From contig CAJTSL010000057.1 in NCBI GenBank assembly GCA_910578845.1, positions 1-20,050 of the forward strand: a DNA stretch of 20,050 nucleotides. The letters are read 5' to 3'. This DNA comes from an uncultured Lachnospiraceae bacterium. GTDB lineage: Bacteria; Bacillota; Clostridia; Lachnospirales; Lachnospiraceae. The notes beneath the pieces were generated by a model, which was not told the DNA's origin, ran no database searches, and was given only the letters and a program-made list of their open reading frames with translations. Below, piece by piece: positions 8,651-15,703 of this stretch (the first letter of the stretch is position 1; each line of letters begins with the position of its first letter). Both the position numbers and the translations under genes were made by a program.

Positions 8651-8854
8651 ATGGACGAAAATCAAATGATTGATGATTTTGTGAAAATGTTGGATTCAGG
8701 TATGGCTCAGGGAGTCGGACATGTGAATGTCGATGTCAGTGAAGAAGCCGATAACGCTAAGAAAGTACAGACCATGGGTTGTACGGATTGTTCGAGAACC
8801 CCGTTAGCCTGTAGTGTTCCGACTTTAGAACAAGGCTTAGACGACTTCCACTAA
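8651..8854 (+). CDS. Small Cys-tailed protein resembling the start of the PFL glycyl-radical domain
   Basis: This 67-residue protein lies between the PFL core and the radical-domain protein. The ATG at 8651 is eight bases after AGGTGG; an upstream in-frame GTG at 8639 overlaps that site and is less likely. Residues 3-29 (ENQMIDDFVKMLDSG to GHVNVDV) align without gaps to residues 4-30 of the downstream radical-domain protein (LLDGYATKGGHHLNVNV region), with 10 identities in 27 plus several conservative changes. After this the similarity stops. Instead of RVSGYAV it has a tail with MGCTDCSRTPLAC, a CxxC plus a third Cys six residues later, ending in an acidic LEQGLDDFH. It therefore cannot carry the glycyl radical. 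I recognise no named family. It could be a placeholder or regulatory subunit of the split enzyme, a metal or thiol protein, or a diverged duplicate. Confidence 0.85.
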   Translation: MDENQMIDDFVKMLDSGMAQGVGHVNVDVSEEADNAKKVQTMGCTDCSRTPLACSVPTLEQGLDDFH

Positions 8855-8888
8855 TTGATAAAAACAGTATAAATAGGAGGAATTAGAA

Positions 8889-9131
8889 ATGGCAGCAAAT
8901 AATGCTCAGGTAGATAACTTAGTGTCTTTATTAGATGGCTATGCAACAAAAGGCGGACATCATCTTAATGTTAATGTATTAAACAGAGATACTTTATTAG
9001 ATGCACAGAAGCATCCTGAGAACTATCCTCAGTTGACAATCCGTGTATCCGGTTATGCAGTTAACTTCATCAAACTGACACCGGAACAGCAGGCTGACGT
9101 TATCTCTCGTACGTTCCATGAAAGCGTATAA
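8889..9131 (+). CDS. grcA: Stand-alone glycyl-radical domain protein of the split PFL (GrcA-like)
   Basis: This 80-residue protein is the missing C-terminus of PFL as a separate gene. It contains GGHHLNVNVLNRD (22-34), YPQLTIRVSGYAVNF (46-60) and the ending LTPEQQADVISRTF. Gly55 in RVSGYAV is the residue converted to the radical by the activating enzyme. E. coli GrcA (YfiD) is a similar spare part of 127 residues used to rescue oxygen-cleaved PFL. Here the protein is shorter, and the core next door has no radical domain of its own, so it should be an essential subunit and not a spare. AGGAGG stands eight bases before the ATG. It is the third gene of the operon, 34 bases after the Cys-tailed protein and about 46 bases before a strong terminator. 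Confidence 0.93.
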   Translation: MAANNAQVDNLVSLLDGYATKGGHHLNVNVLNRDTLLDAQKHPENYPQLTIRVSGYAVNFIKLTPEQQADVISRTFHESV

Positions 9132-9177
9132 ACTTTGGGAGTTTGCATTTGATTTAAATATACGTCAATAAGCAAGG

Positions 9178-9218
9178 CAGGGTTTTGGACATCGTCCGGA
9201 ACCCTGTTCTTGTTTCTT
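9178..9218 (+). terminator. Intrinsic terminator of the split pfl operon
   Basis: A 13-bp stem (9178-9190 with 9194-9206, two G-U pairs) has a 3-base loop and is followed by a T-rich tail, TTCTTGTTTCTT. It separates the core/Cys-tail/radical-domain trio from pflA. Confidence 0.85.
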
Positions 9219-9338
9219 GATCCGCAAAAGACTGGTTTTTTTGCCCGTTACAGGTTATACTATAGTTACCTTATGGCTATTTACCATAGAAGCTAATCGA
9301 GAAGAAAAATAAAACAGTAGAAAGAAGGCGTTAAACTC

Positions 9339-10094
9339 ATGCAAGGAAGAATTCATTCTTTAGAAAGTTTTGGCACAGTAGACGGCCCGGGAGTCAGGTT
9401 TGTCGTATTCGTACAGGGCTGTCCGATGAGATGTGCCTATTGCCATAACCCGGACACTTGGGATATGAACGGCGGTACGCTAATGGAACCCGCTTATATT
9501 ATTGAACAATACGAAAGGAATATCAGCTTCTACAAGGGCGGCGGCATTACTGTGACAGGCGGCGAGCCTTTGATGCAGGTTGACTTTCTGCTTGACCTTT
9601 TCACGCTTGCCAAGAAAAAGGGGATCCATACCTGCATTGATTCTTCCGGCATTGCTTATAAGACAAGCGCAAACCCAGAATGGCTTGCTAAGCTCAACCA
9701 GCTTATGACGTTAACCGATCTTGTCATGCTAGACATCAAGCATATTGATCCCGAGAAGCACAAAGAACTAACCTCGCAGCCAAATGAGGGCATTCTTGCA
9801 TTTGCCAAATATCTCGACGAGAAGAACGTCGATGTATGGATCCGCCACGTCATAGTGCCAGGCATTACGGACGACGACAAGTATTTATATGAACTGGGAT
9901 ATTTCATCGGTCAATTCCATAATATAAAAGCATTAGACGCGCTTCCTTATCATACAATGGGAGAGAGCAAATATGAAAAGTTAGGCATGGAGTACAAGTT
10001 AAAAGGTGTTCCTGCCATGGAAAAGAAAGATCTGCTTGCCAAAAAAGAATCCATCTTAGAGGGCATCCGCAAACGGCGCGAGGAATTATCCTAG
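9339..10094 (+). CDS. pflA: Pyruvate formate-lyase activating enzyme (radical SAM)
   Basis: This 251-residue protein is the usual length for PflA. It begins with the family signature SFGTVDGPGVRFVVFVQGC and has the radical-SAM cluster motif Cys28-x3-Cys32-x2-Cys35 (CPMRCAYC), then GGGITVTGGEPLMQ with GGEP at 74-77 for SAM binding. The enzyme uses a [4Fe-4S] cluster and S-adenosylmethionine to abstract a hydrogen from the radical glycine, here Gly55 of the small 80-residue protein. The ATG follows AGAAGG by about ten bases. It is separated from the PFL trio by a terminator and 207 bases, so it probably has its own promoter. A TATACT at 9256-9261 could be its -10, but no convincing -35 is seen. 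A ferredoxin gene follows and could feed it electrons (inference). Confidence 0.96.
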   Translation: MQGRIHSLESFGTVDGPGVRFVVFVQGCPMRCAYCHNPDTWDMNGGTLMEPAYIIEQYERNISFYKGGGITVTGGEPLMQVDFLLDLFTLAKKKGIHTCIDSSGIAYKTSANPEWLAKLNQLMTLTDLVMLDIKHIDPEKHKELTSQPNEGILAFAKYLDEKNVDVWIRHVIVPGITDDDKYLYELGYFIGQFHNIKALDALPYHTMGESKYEKLGMEYKLKGVPAMEKKDLLAKKESILEGIRKRREELS

Positions 10095-10167
10095 CCAGCT
10101 CATTGTAACAGCGTCATTTTCCGGTAAAATAGCAAAATATTTCATCCATAAATATTTGTCTTTTATC

Positions 10168-10196
10168 TTGTATATTCTGCTCTTTTATATTAAAAT
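10168..10196 (+). promoter_or_regulatory. Possible ferredoxin promoter
   Basis: TTGTAT (10168-10173) and TAAAAT (10191-10196) are 17 bases apart, about 65 bases upstream of the ferredoxin ATG. The stretch 10095-10262 is AT-rich and has no gene. A weak AT-only hairpin at 10135-10157 might end the pflA transcript. Confidence 0.45.
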
Positions 10197-10206
10197 ATAG
10201 GTTAGA

Positions 10207-10224
10207 TTGATAATTTTATATCAA
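10207..10224. promoter_or_regulatory. Inverted repeat before the ferredoxin gene
   Basis: TTGATAATTTTATATCAA is a perfect 6-6-6 inverted repeat (TTGATA/TATCAA) just downstream of the predicted -10. It resembles the half sites of FNR/CRP-type regulators (TTGAT/ATCAA), but the inner spacing is 8 and not the usual 4. It may be an operator. Confidence 0.35.
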
Positions 10225-10262
10225 TATGCTTTATATGATAAGAGGATAAGGAGGATATGACT

Positions 10263-10433
10263 ATGGCATATGTAATTGGAGATGCTTGTGTAGCTTGTGG
10301 TGCTTGTGAAGCACAATGCCCTGTAGGCGCAATCAGCATGGGAGATGGCAAATTTGAAATCGACCCTGAGAAATGTATTGATTGTGGCTCTTGTGCAGGC
10401 GCATGTCCAACAGGCGCAATTTCCCAGGCTTAA
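10263..10433 (+). CDS. 2[4Fe-4S] ferredoxin
   Basis: This 56-residue protein is a classic clostridial ferredoxin, a small cytoplasmic electron carrier. It has two cluster motifs: Cys9-x2-Cys12-x2-Cys15-x3-Cys19-Pro and Cys38-x2-Cys41-x2-Cys44-x3-Cys48-Pro, joined by a short acidic linker. AAGGAGG ends eight bases before ATG 10263. A second in-frame ATG at 10257 is only two bases from that site, so the later start is preferred. It directly follows pflA on the same strand with its own likely promoter. In clostridia such ferredoxins take electrons from pyruvate or hydrogen metabolism; a role in reducing the PflA cluster is plausible but inferred. A terminator follows at 10494. Confidence 0.95.
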   Translation: MAYVIGDACVACGACEAQCPVGAISMGDGKFEIDPEKCIDCGSCAGACPTGAISQA

Positions 10434-10493
10434 TCTACAAACGATGCCTGCGCCTGGTTTTGCGCAGGAGATCAGATAACAGACAAGATAAGA

Positions 10494-10548
10494 AAGCATT
10501 CAACTTTGCAGCGATGATTATTCACGCTAGGGAGTTGGATGCTTTTTA
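10494..10548 (+). terminator. Terminator after the ferredoxin gene, probably bidirectional
   Basis: A 12-bp stem (10494-10505 with 10533-10544, one G-U pair) encloses a 27-base loop and is followed by a T run. On the minus strand it also ends in a T-rich stretch, so it may stop the convergent MerR-type transcript. A smaller G+C-rich hairpin (10447-10453 with 10462-10468) lies just after the ferredoxin stop, with no T run. Confidence 0.6.
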
Positions 10549-10550
10549 TC

Positions 10551-10720
10551 TGCTCTTTGGATCCTTTGTTGTTCTTTGTTCCTCTTTAATATCCTTCGCT
10601 GTCCTTTAATACCCTTTGCTCTTCTTTGTTGCCCTTTGTTCCTCTTTCATGTCCTTTGCTGTCCTTTATTGCCCTTTGCTACTCTTCCATGTCCTTTGCT
10701 GCCCTTTAGTCCTTTGCCGT
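10551..10720. repeat. 10-base pyrimidine-rich tandem array
   Basis: About 17 units of a 10-base repeat (roughly NNYCTTTGYT, e.g. GTCCTTTGCT) run from 10551 to 10720. A higher-order 60-base repeat is also visible: 10561-10620 and 10621-10680 differ at only 9 of 60 positions. The array is non-coding, since the period is not a multiple of three, and fills most of the gap between the convergent ferredoxin and MerR-type genes. On the minus strand it is purine-rich and would lie in the 3' tail of the MerR-type mRNA. Confidence 0.9.
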
Positions 10721-10746
10721 TCCTATACAACATAGGCACAACATGG

Positions 10747-11379
10747 TCAGCGTTTGATAAACTTCAGTTTTCTTTTCTCTTTTTTGGGCATTTTCTCTTT
10801 TAGCTGATAGCGTTCCCGCAGCATTTCATCGACTTTCCGGAAATGTTCTTCCTGCTTCTTCCAATGCTCCTCCTCTTTTTCTTCCCTTGCGCGAAACTGA
10901 TAGTCTAGCTCTTTTAAGATGCTTTCTTTTATCTCTGTACAAAGTTCTTTATTCGCATTTCTAACCGAATCCATGATCATATGCTGTAGAAGATATTGCA
11001 GTCGGCTCGCTTTTTCCGCCCTGCTTTCTTCTTCCGAAAGCGATACGATATACTTCTGCTTCTTCCCTATCAGCAATTCCATTGCCGCATCTTCATTAAG
11101 CTTGTCCACTGCCATATTTGCTGTCCCATTTTCTTGCTCCTTCTTCTCTCCCTGTCCTTCTTTTAGTAGAACAGTCCTGATTGCCTTCAACTGAAGGCCC
11201 TGTTCTTTCAGGTTTTTAATCTCTTTAAATCTCATTACATCCTCCATCGTATAATACCGATGTCCCATATCATTTCTCTTTATGGGAAGCTGAAGCTCTT
11301 CTTCCCAATAACGGAGGACATGTGTTTCCACCTGTACCTGTTTTGCTGCTTCTGAAATCAATAGCATCTCCTGGCTCAT
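10747..11379 (-). CDS. MerR-type HTH protein with long charged coiled-coil tail
   Basis: The protein has 210 residues from the chosen start. Residues about 5-70 form a MerR-like winged helix: LISEAAKQVQVETHVLRYWE, then GHRYYTMEDVMRFKEI. The middle is a linker. Residues about 125-205 are rich in Glu, Lys and Arg with a heptad-like pattern, suggesting a coiled coil, and end in a very basic stretch (KKEKRKLKFIKR). No ligand-binding Cys pattern of metal-sensing MerR proteins is seen. The layout recalls RacA of Bacillus, a DNA-binding coiled-coil protein that anchors the chromosome, but the sequence likeness cannot be judged here. AAGGGG precedes ATG 11379 by seven bases; the ATG at 11385 is too close to it. 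It follows dnaB, from which it is separated by a terminator. Confidence 0.85.
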   Translation of the reverse strand: MSQEMLLISEAAKQVQVETHVLRYWEEELQLPIKRNDMGHRYYTMEDVMRFKEIKNLKEQGLQLKAIRTVLLKEGQGEKKEQENGTANMAVDKLNEDAAMELLIGKKQKYIVSLSEEESRAEKASRLQYLLQHMIMDSVRNANKELCTEIKESILKELDYQFRAREEKEEEHWKKQEEHFRKVDEMLRERYQLKEKMPKKEKRKLKFIKR

Positions 11380-11417
11380 ATCCATTCCCCTTTCTATTGT
11401 AACTCTTAATTAAGCGC

Positions 11418-11446
11418 AAAAAGACAAACCTATTTCAGGCTTGTCT
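11418..11446 (-). terminator. Terminator after dnaB
   Basis: On the minus strand AGACAAGCCT pairs with AGGTTTGTCT (10 bp, one G-U) around a 5-base loop and is followed by TTTTT. The plus side also ends T-rich. Confidence 0.8.
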
Positions 11447-11471
11447 CTTTTGTAAGTGTTCTTATGCTCTT

Positions 11472-12815
11472 CTATTTCTGCAAATTACCAAACTTCGTAA
11501 AGTCGGGCAGCCATACTAGTTCTACCGTGCCAATCGGGCCATTCCTTTGTTTGGCGATAATAATTTCTGCAATGTTCTTCTTCTCCGTATCTTTATTATA
11601 GTAGTCGTCACGGTAAATGAACATTACAACGTCCGCATCCTGCTCAATCGCGCCGGATTCACGCAAATCCGAAAGCATTGGCCTATGGTCGGGGCGCTGT
11701 TCTACCGCACGGCTAAGCTGCGATAAAGCAAGCACCGGCACACTAAGCTCTCTAGCCAAAGCCTTTAACGAACGGGATATATCCGAAATCTCCTGCTGTC
11801 TGGAATCACTTCCCCGACCGCTTCCCGACATCAATTGCAAATAGTCAATGATAATCATATCTAGATGATGCTCTAGCTTGAATTTACGGCATTTGGAACG
11901 CAGCTCAGAAATACTGATACCCGGCGTATCATCAATGATTAAATTTGATTTCCCAATAATCCCGGCGCTCTCGATCAGTTTCTCCCATTCATCATCCGAA
12001 AGATTCCCGGTCCGCAAATGCTGTGAGTCTACTTTGGATTCCATGGAGAAAAGCCTGTTGACCAATTGTTCCTTCGACATTTCCAAGCTGAAAATCGCCA
12101 CCGTCTGATGCTGTTTGAAGGCTACATATTGCGCTATGTTAAGGACAAATGCCGTCTTTCCCATAGAAGGCCTTGCTGCGACCAGAATCAGATCAGAAGG
12201 CTGCATGCCTGCCGTTCTATAATCTAAATCAATGAATCCGGTTGCTACGCCTGTTACATTCCCTTTATTATGAGAAGCCTTCTCAATCCTGTCCATGGCA
12301 TTCATGACGATCTGCCTGATCGGCACGAATTCATCCATATTCCTGCGCTGTACCAGATCAAAGACACGTTTCTCCGTATCTTCCAGAATCACTTCAAGGC
12401 TCTCTTTGCCAATGTAACAAGTATTGGCTATTTCTTCGTTTATTTTAATCAATCTGCGCAAAGTGGACTTCTCCGCTACTATATTGGCATAATACTTAAT
12501 ATTCGCGGATGTCGGCACTGCGGTTATCAGCTCCCTGACAAATTCCAGGCTGCTGACTTCCGGCGGTACGTCCTTCTCTTTCAGCCGATCCTGCAAAGTT
12601 ACCAAATCAACCGGCTTCCCTTCATCATTCAGTTCCACCATTGCCTCAAAGAGGATGCCATACTGCTTACTATAAAAATCATCTCCGATAATAATTTCCG
12701 AAGCGACTACGATCGCTTCACGATCCATAATCATAGAGCCAATGACTGATTGCTCCGCTTCGATGCTATGCGGCAATATTCTTTTTAACAATGCCTCTTC
12801 CATCGGCTGTGGCAT
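11472..12815 (-). CDS. dnaB: Replicative DNA helicase DnaB
   Basis: This 447-residue protein is the usual length for the hexameric helicase that unwinds DNA at the replication fork. The N-terminal domain (about 10-110) opens with LPHSIEAEQSVIGSMI. The RecA-like ATPase has Walker A ARPSMGKTAF (214-223), SLEMSKEQL (243-251), Walker B IIIDYLQLM (321-329), and the C-terminal segments LRESGAIEQDADVVMFIYRDD and IIAKQRNGPIG, typical of motif H4 and the arginine finger region. The ATG lies 34 bases after rplI stops; its ribosome site is weak (ACAGGG), so translation may be helped by coupling with rplI. The gdpP-rplI-dnaB order is conserved in Firmicutes. Confidence 0.97.
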   Translation of the reverse strand: MPQPMEEALLKRILPHSIEAEQSVIGSMIMDREAIVVASEIIIGDDFYSKQYGILFEAMVELNDEGKPVDLVTLQDRLKEKDVPPEVSSLEFVRELITAVPTSANIKYYANIVAEKSTLRRLIKINEEIANTCYIGKESLEVILEDTEKRVFDLVQRRNMDEFVPIRQIVMNAMDRIEKASHNKGNVTGVATGFIDLDYRTAGMQPSDLILVAARPSMGKTAFVLNIAQYVAFKQHQTVAIFSLEMSKEQLVNRLFSMESKVDSQHLRTGNLSDDEWEKLIESAGIIGKSNLIIDDTPGISISELRSKCRKFKLEHHLDMIIIDYLQLMSGSGRGSDSRQQEISDISRSLKALARELSVPVLALSQLSRAVEQRPDHRPMLSDLRESGAIEQDADVVMFIYRDDYYNKDTEKKNIAEIIIAKQRNGPIGTVELVWLPDFTKFGNLQK

Positions 12816-12849
12816 TACCCTGTCCCATCCCTTTGCTTTTTATCTAATC

Positions 12850-13296
12850 TTACTCTTCTACCACTTTTACTTTCAGCTTTGCCGTTACCTTCACATGAAG
12901 CTTCACGCCGACTTCATAAACGCCTAGCGACTTAATCGGCTCCGGCAGTTGGATTTTCTTCTTGTCCAATTCCAAGTCACATTGCTTCTTCGCTTCTGCA
13001 GCAATTTCCTTCGATGAAATGGAGCCGAAAGTCTTCCCGCCTTCTCCTGACTTCATCTTCACAATGACTTCTTTCGACTCGATTACTTTCGCCAATTCTT
13101 GCGCCGCCGCAAGCTGCTCTTTGGCTACTTTCTCCTCATTCGCCTTTTGGAGCTTCAGATCGTTCATGTTCTTGGAGTTAGCCTCTACGCCCAGTTTCTT
13201 GGGCAATACGAAATTTCTTGCGTATCCGTCGCTGACATTTACAATCTCACCTTTTTTACCTAATGATTTTACATCTTCTAACAAAATGACTTTCAT
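12850..13296 (-). CDS. rplI: 50S ribosomal protein L9
   Basis: This 148-residue protein matches L9 in length and layout. It begins MKVILLEDVKSLGKKGEIV with the rRNA-binding DGYARNFVLPKKLG, then a long connecting helix (about 40-75) and the C-terminal domain (EGGKTFGSISSKEIA, LPEPIKSLGVYEVGVKLH). L9 binds 23S rRNA near the L1 stalk and limits frameshifting. The reading frame is open for 19 codons further upstream, but the start at 13296 has a GGTGG site at seven bases and gives the conserved N-terminus. It follows gdpP by 85 bases and precedes dnaB by 34 bases. Confidence 0.97.
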   Translation of the reverse strand: MKVILLEDVKSLGKKGEIVNVSDGYARNFVLPKKLGVEANSKNMNDLKLQKANEEKVAKEQLAAAQELAKVIESKEVIVKMKSGEGGKTFGSISSKEIAAEAKKQCDLELDKKKIQLPEPIKSLGVYEVGVKLHVKVTAKLKVKVVEE

Positions 13297-13381
13297 GATA
13301 ATCCACCATACCTTTCTCCGGCAATTAGCTTGTCCTGCTCGTATAAATTCCATTCTGCCTTATATGATATATAGGAAACGA

Positions 13382-15433
13382 TCAGTCTAAATCGCCTTCT
13401 TCTATCATCGTATCTAATGTCCTCTTCAGTATTGCAATTCCTTCTTCTATGCTTCCCTGTAACTGGCAGCCTGCCACATTCAGATGACCGCCACCGCCCA
13501 TCCGCTCCATGACAAGCTGAACGTTCACCTCATCAATAGAACGCGCGGAAACAAAGATTGCGCCATTATATGCGGTCAGGATAAAGCTTGCTTTGATCCC
13601 TTTAATATTTAACAACTCATTCGCTGCCTGCGCGCCTATAATCGTAGGGCTCTGCACATGTTCCCCACGGCAAATGGAAATCGCGTAAAACTGCCTGTAG
13701 ATCTCCGCCTGGCTGACAGCATCTGCTTTCGCCTTATACTCTGCTGCATCATCCCGGAACAGCTTCCTCACACGCGTCACATCTGCTCCATTCCTACGCA
13801 AAAATGCTGCTGCTTCAAATGTCCTGACACCGGTCTTAGTCATAAAATTGTTCGTGTCAATGATAATGCCCGCATACATGCAATCCGCCTCTTCCGCCCT
13901 AATGCGCAAGGTATCGCTCGTATACTGTAAGATCTCGGATACCATCTCACAAGTTGAAGAAGCATATGCTTCAATATAAGACAGCGTTGCATTTTCAATA
14001 ATTTCAGAGCCTTGCCGATGATGGTCGAATACCACAATAGAATGACAGCGTTTCAATAATTCTGGGCACTCTGTAATGCTTGGCTTGTTCACGTCCACAA
14101 CGACTAAAACCGCATTGCCGCCAATCATCTCTAACGCCTGTGTGTTATTGATGATCATGTCCTCCTCATAATTATCATTATGGAGGAACATCTCTACCAT
14201 AGGCTGCATAGATGTCGTAATATCATTTAAGACAATATGCGCCTGCTTCCCCAAAGTCTTCGCAACCCGGTAAATACCGACAGCAGCGCCAAAGCTGTCC
14301 GTATCCCCCATGCGGTGTCCCATAACATAAACTTCATCTTTAATAGAGATGATTTCTTTTAACGCATGCGCTTTGACTCTCGCCTTAACACGGGTGCTCT
14401 TCTCTACTTGCTGGCTCTTGCCGCCATAGTACATGACATTCTCCGGCATTTTAATGACCGCCTGGTCGCCGCCCCGCCCTAACGCAAGATCAATGGCATT
14501 CCTGGCAAATTCATAATTCTGCGCATATGTCAAGCCATTCAATCCCAAACCAATACTGAGCGTAAGCGCCATTTCATTACCAATATTTACAGTCTTAACA
14601 TCCTCTAGGAGATCAAAACGCTTCTCTTGCAAATAGGACGCCGCTTTCTTCCTCATAATGACAAGATATTTGTCTTTCTCCATTTTCTTACAAATTCCGT
14701 CAACTGCCGCAATATACTTATTCACTTTCCGGTCGATCAGCGCAATTAGAAGCGACCTTCTGACTTCCTCAACGCTCTCTAAGGCTTCTTCATAATTATC
14801 CAGATAAACCAAGCCTACTGCAAGACTCTGGTCATCCACTTCCTGTAGGGCAATTTTCAGAGCCGTCTCGTCAAACAGGTACATGGCGATTAAATAGCCA
14901 TCGTAGCCTTTCGCGTCAATAATATCACTATTTTGCGCCATTTCTTTTAGCGAAATTTTCTTTAGCTTAGCGATATAATTGCACTCCCCGTAATCAACGT
15001 CCAATTCTATTTCAGTTTCTCCGGTCTTGCCTGGCAATCTGTCTTTTGTAATCGAGGGAAAAAGCGAAGTAATAGACTTCCTGTATCCCTTCTCCTTATC
15101 AACTGCTCTTTCAAAAGCAATATTCGTCCAGATAATCTTACCGTTTTCATCTAAAAGCGCATGCGGCAAATCCAAGTCACGCAAAAGCCGTCTCTGTATC
15201 TGCCCATACTGTGTCGCAAAACTAACCAATTCATTGATAATAATAGGTTTATTATAGAACATCAAGGAAAGGATAATCGCAAGATAAAAAATAATGAAAC
15301 AGGTAAGCACCAATCCTGCTCGATAATCAATGAAATATATGAGAACATCTACCGCTATTAATAAAAAACCTAGATATAAAGAAGACTGTAAATAGGATTT
15401 CAATCTCCCTTTAAGCTTTACACTATTTTTCAT
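13382..15433 (-). CDS. gdpP: GdpP-type cyclic-di-AMP phosphodiesterase
   Basis: The protein has 683 residues from the chosen start and the full GdpP (YybT) layout: two membrane segments (about 19-37 and 41-58), a PAS-like region (about 85-160), a degenerate GGDEF domain ending ALGRGGDQAVIK (about 317-328), then DHH and DHHA1 domains. The DHH part shows GHRMGDTDSFGAA (His373, Asp377, Asp379) and DHH at 470-472. DHHA1 has GGGGHLNVAG (646-655). The enzyme cleaves c-di-AMP to pApA at the membrane and so tunes potassium uptake, osmotic balance and cell-wall stress. GAGAGG lies five bases before ATG 15433 and two before a second ATG at 15436; a GTG at 15472 is also in frame. The later ATG has the best spacing. 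Confidence 0.95.
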   Translation of the reverse strand: MKNSVKLKGRLKSYLQSSLYLGFLLIAVDVLIYFIDYRAGLVLTCFIIFYLAIILSLMFYNKPIIINELVSFATQYGQIQRRLLRDLDLPHALLDENGKIIWTNIAFERAVDKEKGYRKSITSLFPSITKDRLPGKTGETEIELDVDYGECNYIAKLKKISLKEMAQNSDIIDAKGYDGYLIAMYLFDETALKIALQEVDDQSLAVGLVYLDNYEEALESVEEVRRSLLIALIDRKVNKYIAAVDGICKKMEKDKYLVIMRKKAASYLQEKRFDLLEDVKTVNIGNEMALTLSIGLGLNGLTYAQNYEFARNAIDLALGRGGDQAVIKMPENVMYYGGKSQQVEKSTRVKARVKAHALKEIISIKDEVYVMGHRMGDTDSFGAAVGIYRVAKTLGKQAHIVLNDITTSMQPMVEMFLHNDNYEEDMIINNTQALEMIGGNAVLVVVDVNKPSITECPELLKRCHSIVVFDHHRQGSEIIENATLSYIEAYASSTCEMVSEILQYTSDTLRIRAEEADCMYAGIIIDTNNFMTKTGVRTFEAAAFLRRNGADVTRVRKLFRDDAAEYKAKADAVSQAEIYRQFYAISICRGEHVQSPTIIGAQAANELLNIKGIKASFILTAYNGAIFVSARSIDEVNVQLVMERMGGGGHLNVAGCQLQGSIEEGIAILKRTLDTMIEEGDLD

Positions 15434-15504
15434 CATAACCTCTCGTCTGTATGTCTTCTTATCAATATACACACTTTCCCAGTTTTATGATAGATAACAG
15501 TATT

Positions 15505-15513
15505 AGTATATCA
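15505..15513 (-). promoter_or_regulatory. Extended -10 promoter of gdpP-rplI-dnaB
   Basis: On the minus strand TGATATACT is an extended -10 (TGN plus TATACT), about 70 bases before the gdpP start. The -35 (TGGCAT) is poor, as is common with extended -10 promoters. Confidence 0.5.
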
Positions 15514-15584
15514 TTTTTTGGCAATTCATGCCACCTCAATATATTGTTCTTTTTCTCCATAATGTGACAGATATAGTATTTCGT

Positions 15585-15623
15585 TAAAAAATAAGACCAA
15601 TTGGCTATAAAAGCCAACTGGCC
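15585..15623 (-). terminator. Terminator of the rpsF-ssb-rpsR operon
   Basis: On the minus strand a 12-bp stem (15612-15623 with 15595-15606, two G-U pairs) has a 5-base loop and is followed by TTATTTTTTAA. The G-U pairs form only in the minus-strand RNA, which supports the direction. Confidence 0.88.
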
Positions 15624-15703
15624 TATTAATTGTTACCTTCTTACATCATGCTTTCAATCGCATTCGAAAAAACTATCTTTCCCCATTACGTTACAGCGAC
15701 TGT

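Noticed and set aside
8622..8892. Frameshifted (broken) single pfl gene
   Set aside because: The core, middle and radical-domain genes each have their own start, stop and ribosome site, and the middle gene has unrelated coding sequence, so a simple frameshift cannot explain the split.
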